28,050 bases of DNA from Ardenticatenales bacterium (GTDB lineage: Bacteria; Chloroflexota; Anaerolineae; Promineifilales; UBA4811), in contig DAOUVM010000002.1 of assembly GCA_030667645.1 (NCBI GenBank), forward strand, positions 1 through 28,050, given 5' to 3'. Shown here in pieces: positions 21,886 through 28,050 of this stretch. Under the pieces are notes generated by a model. The model saw nothing but the letters and a program-made list of their open reading frames with translations, was not told the origin of the DNA and did not search any database. Every line of letters starts with the position of its first letter. The first letter of the stretch is position 1. A program made the translations under genes and the position numbers.

Positions 21886-22370
21886 TGCTTACCATCACAT
21901 GACGAATGACAAACCACCTATCACATTTTAAGGCCACATACGGATCCCGAACAGACCAACGGCCGGCCGAGATCAAATTCGTCTCTTCCTCAATTCGCTG
22001 TAGTGTTGTGTCATTGACATGGGCAAGATCAACCCCCACCACCATCGTCCATGGCCCGGTGATCAGCGTCTCACCGCCAGGAAAAGTCGCCCAAAGAGAA
22101 TCACGAATCGCACGAGCCAAACAAGTGGAAATTCGTGAAATTCGTGAAATTGCTGGTATTCGTGTTGAAAAAGCGGTCTCCGTGAGAACTTGGCACAAGC
22201 CCTGGTCTCACCGGCAGCATGCTTGCCCGATTGGAACAGTTGTGCTACAATGACGTCACGATCGGCGCCCGCGATCGGCCGCCTCCCCCCACGTGCCCGA
22301 TCGATAATTGAATCCGAAAAAGAATAAAACAATTATCGGAACCGGGAAACCCAGCCCGCCGAACTTGACC
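21886..22370. other. Gene-free stretch between convergent genes
   Basis: Nearly 490 bases without a convincing gene. A 9-bp tandem repeat (gaaattcgt twice, then gaaattgct) occupies 22128-22154. CGATAATTG (22302-22310) and CAATTATCG (22330-22338) form a perfect 9-bp inverted repeat with a 19-base loop. Open frames exist on both strands across 21900-22250, but with no ribosome site or family resemblance. Confidence 0.45.
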
Positions 22371-22412
22371 AAAAAAAAGAGCCCGCTCCCTCTACCCAGC
22401 AGAGCAGGCTCT
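22371..22412 (-). terminator. Intrinsic terminator of the molybdenum hydroxylase operon
   Basis: On the minus strand, AGAGCCTGCTC (22412-22402) pairs with GAGCGGGCTCT (22388-22378) over 11 bp with one G-T pair and a 13-base loop, followed by a run of eight T. It lies 17 bases after the stop of the large subunit gene and is the clearest rho-independent terminator in the window. Confidence 0.9.
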
Positions 22413-22428
22413 CTTCATCCCCGGTGGA

Positions 22429-24780
22429 TTACTGTAAAGCCAGGAATATCTTTTCCGCCGATAGCGGCAGGTCCGAAAACCGAATCCCCAGCGCGTCATA
22501 GATGGCATTGGCGATCGCCGGAGCGGTCTGCACCATCACGTGCTCGCCCACACCGCGCGCCCCCCAGGGACCATCCTCCAGCGGCGTCTCTACAATGTCG
22601 CCGTGGATCTCTCTCGGGATATCCGCCACCGTCGCAATCCGATAGTCGACCAGATTGTTATTCAGCGGCCGGCCCTTTTCGTCAAACTTGAGCGCCTCGA
22701 ACGCTGAACTCAACCCGTGCACCGCCCCTCCCTCGATCTGCGTCATGATCAGATCAGGATTGAGCGCCTTGCCCACGTCATAGGCGCTGGCGATCTTGAG
22801 GATCTCCAGTTGCCCCGTCTCGGTATCTACCTCCAGGTCCACCGCCTGCGCACCCACCGTATAATGAACCACCGCGCGGGTTCCCTGCCCGGTCTCAAAA
22901 TCCAGATTGGTCACATAGGTGGGCATGAAATTGCCCGTCCCGATAATCGGCCCACCTTTCCACCCCTCAAAATTCTCATTTGGCAAGCCATAGACCACCA
23001 GCCCTTCCAACGGCTGCTCGCGCTCAGACTTGAAAGACATAACCAGGCCGTCCTTGATATCCAGGTCGGCCGGGTCCTCATCCCAATGCTCCGCCACCAC
23101 CGCCAGAATCTTGTGCCGGGCATCCCCTGCGGCCGCCATGACCGCGTTGCCCACCGACCACGTGATCCGGCTGGCGACCGTCTGCCACTCGTAAGGGCTA
23201 TACCTTGTGTCCACCGGCGCCGAGATGCGCACCCACTCGTACGGCACTCCCAGCGCCTCGGCCGCCACCTGGGCCAGCACGGTGAATGCTCCCTGGCCCA
23301 ACTCTTGCGCCCCGATCTCTACGTTGACCGTTCCGTCCTCGTTCAAGCGCACCACGGCCGAACTGCCCGCGTTAGGAGGCATGGCGGGCGCCTTCCACAT
23401 GATGGCGATCCCCTTCCCGCGTCTCTTGTGGGGGGCGGAAGGCGGCTCTCTCCTGTCCCATTGGATCGCCTCGGTGACCTTGTCGATGCACGCCTCCAGG
23501 TTGATCGCCGGCATCTCCATCCCGGTCAGGATGGTCTCGCCCGTCTTGACACAGTTGCGCCGCCGGAACTCGGCCGAGTCCATCCCAATCTTTTCCGCCA
23601 ACTGGTCGATGATCTGCTCAATGCCCCAATGGATCTCCGGCATGCCAAAGCCGCGCATGGCGCTGCCCACCGGGGTGTTGGTATAAACGCAGTACGAGTC
23701 TCCCTTGACGTTGGGAATCAGATAGGGGCCGGTGCACGAATAACCGGCCGCCCGGGCAATGTTGACGCCATACTCGTTAGAGGCGCCGCCGCCAAAGATG
23801 TACCGGGTCTCCATCGCCAGCAGATTCCCCTGCGAGTCACAGCCGATCTTGGTGTGCGCTTCCAGGCTCTGTCGCGCGTTGGTGCAGATAAACTCTTCCT
23901 CGCGGGTCATACGGAGCTTGACCGGGTGTCCCTTGACCGCCCGTGCCATCGCCACCGCGCACGCCTCCATCGAAACGCCCGCCTTGCCGCCAAATCCGCC
24001 GCCAACGTAGGGTGAAATCACCCGCAGGTTTCCGTGTGGAATCCCCATACTCTGAGCGATGAGGTCACGCTGCGCAAACGGTGACTGCGAACAGGTCCAC
24101 AGAGTCACCTGGCCGGATTGCTCCCACAGAGAGATGGCGACGTGCGGCTCGATCGGCACGTGCTGGATGGGTGGTAGGCGAAAAGTGCCCTCCACAATGA
24201 TCTCGCACTGGGGCCAGGCTGCCTCCACGTCTCCACGACGCAGCTTGAAATGCTCCGAAATGTTGGTGCCCGGCTTGGGAAAGATAAAGTTGACCACCTC
24301 GTATTCGCCCAACTCGGGGTGGATCAGGGGCGCGTCGGGCCGGATCGCCTCCGCCGGGTCAAACACTGCCGGAAGCTCCTCGTATTCCACCTCCACCAAT
24401 CGGGCCGCTTCCTCGGCGATCTCTTCGCTGGTCGCAATGACTCCTGCCACCGGGTCTCCCACCAGCCGCGCCCGATCGAGGGCAAAGATGTGACGATCCT
24501 TGAGATACAGGCCGATGCGGGTGGGCGTGTCTTCTCCCGTCACCACTGCCTTGACACCGCGAACCGCCAGCGCCTTGCTCGCATCGATCGATCTGATCAA
24601 CGCGTGCGCATGGGGACTACGAACCAACCGGCCATAGTACAGCCCGGGTCCCCGCGCCGCAAGCAAGTCGTCGGCATAGGTGGCAGCGCCGGTTACCTTG
24701 TCGTGCGCATCTATGCGCCGAACGCTCCTACCAATGGTCCCCCCGATTCGCTGGGATGCTGCCGCAGTGGCGTGGGTCAT
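22429..24780 (-). CDS. Xanthine dehydrogenase-family molybdopterin-binding large subunit
   Basis: ATG 24780 overlaps the small subunit stop (ATGA) and follows AGGAGG. The 783-residue protein has the two molybdopterin domains of the xanthine oxidase family: GRSVRRIDAHDKVTGAATYADD at the N-terminus, EPHVAISLW, QSPFAQRDLIAQSMGIP, GGGFGGKAG, AMRGFGMPEIHWG, GAQELGQGAFTVLAQ and, near the end, GARGVGEHVM with the catalytic Glu of the family. It binds the molybdenum cofactor and hydroxylates the substrate. The CO dehydrogenase signature (VAYRCSFR) is absent. Substrate is inferred as a purine from the linked permease and DUF2877 gene; other N-heterocycles or aldehydes remain possible. Confidence 0.9.
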   Translation of the reverse strand: MTHATAAASQRIGGTIGRSVRRIDAHDKVTGAATYADDLLAARGPGLYYGRLVRSPHAHALIRSIDASKALAVRGVKAVVTGEDTPTRIGLYLKDRHIFALDRARLVGDPVAGVIATSEEIAEEAARLVEVEYEELPAVFDPAEAIRPDAPLIHPELGEYEVVNFIFPKPGTNISEHFKLRRGDVEAAWPQCEIIVEGTFRLPPIQHVPIEPHVAISLWEQSGQVTLWTCSQSPFAQRDLIAQSMGIPHGNLRVISPYVGGGFGGKAGVSMEACAVAMARAVKGHPVKLRMTREEEFICTNARQSLEAHTKIGCDSQGNLLAMETRYIFGGGASNEYGVNIARAAGYSCTGPYLIPNVKGDSYCVYTNTPVGSAMRGFGMPEIHWGIEQIIDQLAEKIGMDSAEFRRRNCVKTGETILTGMEMPAINLEACIDKVTEAIQWDRREPPSAPHKRRGKGIAIMWKAPAMPPNAGSSAVVRLNEDGTVNVEIGAQELGQGAFTVLAQVAAEALGVPYEWVRISAPVDTRYSPYEWQTVASRITWSVGNAVMAAAGDARHKILAVVAEHWDEDPADLDIKDGLVMSFKSEREQPLEGLVVYGLPNENFEGWKGGPIIGTGNFMPTYVTNLDFETGQGTRAVVHYTVGAQAVDLEVDTETGQLEILKIASAYDVGKALNPDLIMTQIEGGAVHGLSSAFEALKFDEKGRPLNNNLVDYRIATVADIPREIHGDIVETPLEDGPWGARGVGEHVMVQTAPAIANAIYDALGIRFSDLPLSAEKIFLALQ

Positions 24781-25268
24781 CTGGCGCCTCCTTTTCCCGA
24801 TGCGGATGCGGACGATCCGGCCGCATCCCGGATCGCATCGACGATCCTCACATAGCCGGTGCACCGGCACAAGTTGCCCAGCACGGCCTCCTCGATCTCA
24901 TCCTCGGTAGGCTTGGGATGCCGCTGCAGCAACGCGTGAGCCGAAGTCAGCATGCCCGGTGTGCAAAAGCCGCATTGGACCGCATTGAGTTCGATGAACG
25001 ACTCCTGCAGAGGAGCCAATTCATCCCCCTCGGCCAGTCCCTCCACCGTGATGACCTGGTGACCGTCGGACTCTACTGCCAGCACCATGCACGCGTTGAC
25101 CGGCTCGCCGTCCAGCAGCACCGTGCACGCCCCACACTCACCGGCCTCACAGCCGTTCTTGGTGCCGGTCAGGCCCAGCTCCTCACGCAGCATCTGCAGC
25201 AGCGTCATGTTCGACCGGACTGCGAGGTACTCGGCCGCGCCGTTGATGGTGACTGTGATCGTGTGCAT
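24777..25268 (-). CDS. [2Fe-2S] small subunit of the molybdenum hydroxylase
   Basis: ATG 25268 is preferred because AAAGGAG is 7 bases upstream; ATG 25274 overlaps the previous stop but sits too close to that site. The 163-residue protein has the plant-type ferredoxin motif NGCEAGECGACTVLLDG...AC and the second, all-helical cluster motif QCGFCTPGM...LCRCTGY. These two clusters pass electrons from the molybdenum centre to FAD. Its stop overlaps the large subunit start. Confidence 0.92.
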   Translation of the reverse strand: MHTITVTINGAAEYLAVRSNMTLLQMLREELGLTGTKNGCEAGECGACTVLLDGEPVNACMVLAVESDGHQVITVEGLAEGDELAPLQESFIELNAVQCGFCTPGMLTSAHALLQRHPKPTEDEIEEAVLGNLCRCTGYVRIVDAIRDAAGSSASASGKGGAR

Positions 25269-25270
25269 GC

Positions 25271-26167
25271 TCATGCTCCTTTGCCGGGCGCCAACTCGGC
25301 CCAAACGTCCCGCAGCGCTCGAATCGTGAGGGCGCGGACCATCATTTTCTGGTAGGTGGCCCCTGCCCGGACGTCAGTGATGGGTGTTGCCACCCCCATC
25401 GCTTCTTCGGCCGCCGCGGCAAATGTCTCTTCACTCGGTGTGTTGGCTGCCAGTATCTCCTCGGCCGCTGGCGCCCTCAAGGGAATCGGCGCCACCGATC
25501 CCAGAGCGATGCGAAAGCGATATCCGGAAGCTGCTGCAGGGTCAGGGTAGCCCAAAACCGCCACACCGACGATGGACAGATCGCCCAGCCGGCTGCGGCC
25601 GAGCTTGAGGTAGCGGCCAACTGCGCCGGCCGGCGGCGCCGGCAAGCGGATCGCCGCCAGGAATTCGCCGGGCTCGATCGCCGTCTGGCCCGGGCCGGTG
25701 ACAAAGTCGGCCGCCGGCGCATTTCGCTCCGCGCCCTTTGCTTGGAGAACCATAACCCCTTCCAACACCATCACCGCCGGCGAGGTATCGGCGCATGGAG
25801 AGGCATTGCACACATTGCCGCCAATCGTCGCCCGATTGCGCAACTGGTACGAGGCGACCGAGTGGGCTGCCTGCGCCAGGATGGGATAATGGGCCTGCAC
25901 GTCGCGGTGCCGGACTAGCTGGTTCATAGTGACCGCTGCGCCGATGTTCAATCCCAGTCTCTCATCGTAGGATAGATCGCGCATTCCGGGCACATGTTTG
26001 ACGTCCACAATGGTCTCCGGCTCGCAGACCCCTTCGCGCATCTGCGGAAAGAGGTCAGTGCCGCCCATCATCAGCCGCGCACCGCTCTGCTGCATGAGAC
26101 TGTGAACCTCGGCCGCATTGGCCGCTTGCACGTACTCAAAACTCGGAAGACCAGGTCTTGCCAACAT
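25271..26167 (-). CDS. FAD-binding subunit of the molybdenum hydroxylase
   Basis: ATG 26167 is chosen because GGAGGAGG lies 8 bases before it; ATG 26185 has no such site and would place the ribosome site inside the gene. The 298-residue product has the FAD-binding motifs LMMGGTDLFPQMR (near residue 32) and ATIGGNVCNASPCADTSPA (near 112) of the CoxM/XdhB family, and a C-terminal CO-dehydrogenase-flavoprotein-type domain. It feeds electrons from the Fe-S subunit to NAD+ or another acceptor. The gene order FAD, 2Fe-2S, Mo matches many three-subunit dehydrogenases. Confidence 0.9.
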   Translation of the reverse strand: MLARPGLPSFEYVQAANAAEVHSLMQQSGARLMMGGTDLFPQMREGVCEPETIVDVKHVPGMRDLSYDERLGLNIGAAVTMNQLVRHRDVQAHYPILAQAAHSVASYQLRNRATIGGNVCNASPCADTSPAVMVLEGVMVLQAKGAERNAPAADFVTGPGQTAIEPGEFLAAIRLPAPPAGAVGRYLKLGRSRLGDLSIVGVAVLGYPDPAAASGYRFRIALGSVAPIPLRAPAAEEILAANTPSEETFAAAAEEAMGVATPITDVRAGATYQKMMVRALTIRALRDVWAELAPGKGA

Positions 26168-26226
26168 ACCGGCCACCTCCTCCACATGCGCCTGCCGGTC
26201 ATTGGCCCACTCGGCAAGCGAAAGAA

Positions 26227-26262
26227 CAGAGAGCGCAGAGATGGGGAACTCTGCGCCCTCTG
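26227..26262 (-). terminator. Hairpin between permease and hydroxylase genes
   Basis: Minus-strand CAGAGGGCGCAGAG and CTCTGCGCTCTCTG pair at 13 of 14 positions around an 8-base loop, followed by TTCTTT. It could partially end permease transcripts, or process the mRNA, so that the dehydrogenase genes are made at a different level. Confidence 0.55.
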
Positions 26263-26283
26263 ACAGAACGGAACTCTGGAAAC

Positions 26284-27642
26284 CTACTGATCAGTCCCCA
26301 TCTTGGGCGGCTCGAAGATCAGAAAGATCGCATTCAGCAGGATTCCCACCACCGCCCCGGTGGCGATGGCCGGCAGCCCGTTGGGAAAGATCTCGCCCAC
26401 GGTAATGGGCAAGAATCCGCCTGGGTAGCCAATATTGCCGCCGATGCCGATGATCATGATCGTGGCGCCGACCGCTAGGGTGCGGGGCTCGAACAGGTTG
26501 ACCTTATTCTCCACCATCAAGGCAATACCCTGCATGCCAATCACGCCAAAGAGGTAGATCGCCAGGCCGCCGCTGACGGCGAGGGGCACCGTCGATACCA
26601 GTGCCTCCAGCTTGCCGATAAAGCCCAGCAGGATCGAAAAGACGCCGGCCGCGACCAGCACCGGTCCCGAGTAGTTGCGGGTGATCGCCATCAGCGAGTT
26701 GTTCTCGCCATAGTTTGTGCCGGCCGTTGAGCCGAACATGCCGTTGATAAAGTCACCGATACCGTCCAGGACCAGGTTAAAGCCAATGTGCTCATCGAGG
26801 TGATACTTTTCCTTGCCGGTCTCCTCGGCAAAGCGGTCCACGTACAGGCTGATCTGGTAGAGGTGAGCGGTGGATTCGGGGATGGTGGCTATAGCCATGA
26901 TAGAGATGCTAAAGATCGCCGTCACGACCATGGATCCGGTAAAGCTGGGGAGAGTGATGTGGGGAGCGACGAACCAACTGGCTGATCCCACCGGGTCAAA
27001 ATTGACCAGACCGAACGGGAGAGCGATGAGGTACCCCACAATGGCGCCCAGCAGGATCGGCAACATGCCGATGAATCCCTTGCCCTGCAGGTAGACCGAG
27101 AAGAGAATGGTAACCACCAGGGTGATGGCGGCAACCGTCCAGTTGGCCTCGGCCATACCCAAAGCCGCAAACCCCAGGCCGATCCCGATCACACACGCCA
27201 CCGAGCCGGTGACTACCGGCGGGAGCACCTTGTCAACGGCTTCTTTCCCCACCTTCATGATGATGTAACCCACACCGATGTTGATCAAGCCGGTGACCAG
27301 GATGCCGGCCTGCATGGTGCTGATCAGGCTATCCGAGGCCGGAACGCCCCACTCGGCATTGGTAATAGCCAGGTAGGCGGTCAGGTAGCTAAAGCTTGAA
27401 CCGTAAAAGAGGGGGATGAACTTGCCAATGCGCCACTTGGACAAGATCAGGGCCACCACGGTGGCTAGACCGGCAATGGACAGCACGGTGGATACGTGGA
27501 ACCCGGTGAACAGGGCGCAGAACACGGTGGCCGGGAACATGGTCAGCACGTGCTGAAGGCCCAGCAGGATCAATTGTCCCCAGGGGGGTCTATCGTTGGG
27601 TAGATAACCCATTAGCTTGGTGTCTTTGGTGCTAGCAGTCAT
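26284..27642 (-). CDS. NCS2-family uracil/xanthine-type permease
   Basis: ATG 27642 follows AAGGAGAGAG, unlike longer in-frame starts. The 452-residue protein has about 12-14 membrane segments and family markers: GLQHVLTMFPATV near the N-terminus, IPESTAHLYQIS in the TM8 region with the substrate-binding Glu, and NYGENNSLMAITRNYS, the NAT signature (NxGxNxxxxTxxxR-like). The overall match is closer to UraA-type uracil permeases, but placement before a xanthine dehydrogenase-like operon suggests a purine or related base as cargo. It imports the base with protons. The gap to the next gene is 116 bases and holds a hairpin. Confidence 0.88.
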   Translation of the reverse strand: MTASTKDTKLMGYLPNDRPPWGQLILLGLQHVLTMFPATVFCALFTGFHVSTVLSIAGLATVVALILSKWRIGKFIPLFYGSSFSYLTAYLAITNAEWGVPASDSLISTMQAGILVTGLINIGVGYIIMKVGKEAVDKVLPPVVTGSVACVIGIGLGFAALGMAEANWTVAAITLVVTILFSVYLQGKGFIGMLPILLGAIVGYLIALPFGLVNFDPVGSASWFVAPHITLPSFTGSMVVTAIFSISIMAIATIPESTAHLYQISLYVDRFAEETGKEKYHLDEHIGFNLVLDGIGDFINGMFGSTAGTNYGENNSLMAITRNYSGPVLVAAGVFSILLGFIGKLEALVSTVPLAVSGGLAIYLFGVIGMQGIALMVENKVNLFEPRTLAVGATIMIIGIGGNIGYPGGFLPITVGEIFPNGLPAIATGAVVGILLNAIFLIFEPPKMGTDQ

Positions 27643-27952
27643 CTGAAACTCTCTCCTTAAACATGGGATAGATGGCTGTTCCCTTCTGATCGACGTTCCG
27701 GGCCACCCAACGCACAGACGTCTGCCCATAGGCTATGAGGGAGCAGCTACAGTCAAAGAATATAATAAAGCTGACTGTTTGCGATCGGTTTTCCTCCTTT
27801 TCCGGCGCCGGGCCAGAGTCATCCAAAACAACACCTGCAACACGGCTTTCGCTGCTCGGTCAGTTTGCTGTCGGTTGCCTCACCTCCTTTTGCCGCACCG
27901 GGTCACCGGGCGACGGCAGTTGTGCCTTCACGCCGCCCATACCAGTGCCCTC
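27643..27952. other. Upstream region of the permease operon
   Basis: About 310 bases between the truncated membrane gene and the permease, both on the minus strand. It has an A+T-rich patch around 27757-27775 (minus-strand TTTATTATATTC) that could supply a -10 box, but no matching -35. Two AAAAGGAGG sequences on the minus strand are not followed by a credible reading frame. I see no riboswitch I can name. Confidence 0.4.
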
Positions 27953-28050
27953 CTAGTCAGAGCTGGACATCCGGCCGAGCCAGAAACCGATCACCATGCC
28001 GACGATGGCGACGGCCGCAGCCATCCATGCGGTTCGATACTCGGGCGCAA
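27953..28050 (-). CDS. C-terminal end of a membrane protein (partial)
   Basis: The minus-strand frame entering from the window edge ends APEYRTAWMAAA, then VAIVGMVIGFWLG and RMSSSD with a TAG stop at 27953-27955. It is one hydrophobic segment followed by a short polar tail, so a C-terminal transmembrane helix. The rest of the protein is outside the window and its family cannot be told. Confidence 0.6.
   Translation of the reverse strand, partial: APEYRTAWMAAAVAIVGMVIGFWLGRMSSSD

Noticed and set aside
21886..22253. Possible decayed gene on either strand
   Set aside because: Frames exist on both strands but neither has a ribosome site or recognisable family, and part is a 9-bp tandem repeat.
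22717..24015. 432-codon + strand frame opposite the molybdopterin subunit
   Set aside because: Antisense to an unmistakable enzyme, with His/Arg-rich composition typical of shadow frames.

Overview
The window reads as a chromosomal piece of an uncultivated, mostly high-GC bacterium, most likely a member of the Chloroflexota (Anaerolineae-like). The reasons are a secreted seven-bladed BNR-type protein carrying the LPLVLRN linker motif common in secreted Chloroflexota proteins, a two-gene cassette of a type I associate with that phylum (a small Cys/His protein with a GNQNRTEHGFYG motif plus a downstream partner), and Strickland-like promoter/RBS usage with clear AGGAGG-type ribosome sites. The taxonomic call is inference, since no rRNA, tRNA or marker protein of high resolution is present.

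Left part (1-9000): a truncated membrane protein, a ScoMcrA-like/GIY-YIG putative nuclease, a secreted beta-propeller protein, the intact two-gene cassette with its own promoter and a leader ORF, a QueG-like iron-sulfur protein, a flavodoxin-fold iron-sulfur flavoprotein, and a Doc/ribbon-helix-helix toxin-antitoxin pair. Between these lie decayed pieces of the cassette: one fragment of gene A near 545-668 and three copies of the gene B tail and/or its 3' flank at 7046-7180, 7350-7540 and 8552-8740. The last two flank the toxin-antitoxin pair as direct repeats.

Middle part (8890-15113): a less G+C-rich accessory island, all on the + strand, that looks like a defence locus. It holds a small four-Cys protein, a GvpU-like protein, a MORC/paraMORC-type GHKL ATPase, a Methyltransf_35-type putative methyltransferase whose start overlaps the ATPase stop, a C5-cytosine DNA methyltransferase, a tiny ORF, and a protein that joins an N-terminal HEPN-like region (RxxxxH) to a C-terminal PLD-like motif (HxRx4D). 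No conventional PD-(D/E)XK or HNH restriction enzyme is visible, so the HEPN-PLD protein is the natural effector candidate. This is my best candidate for an under-described system.

Right part (15548-28050): on the - strand, an ABC-F ATPase with a 15-bp minisatellite inside its second nucleotide-binding domain and a TPR-RecQ helicase fusion; then an intergenic region full of repeats; a + strand DUF2877/AllH-like gene; and, convergent to it, a - strand operon for a uracil/xanthine-type permease and a three-subunit molybdenum hydroxylase of the xanthine dehydrogenase family, closed by a strong intrinsic terminator. Together the right-hand genes suggest purine uptake and oxidation with downstream allantoin/oxamate-type metabolism. 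A C-terminal piece of another membrane protein ends the window.
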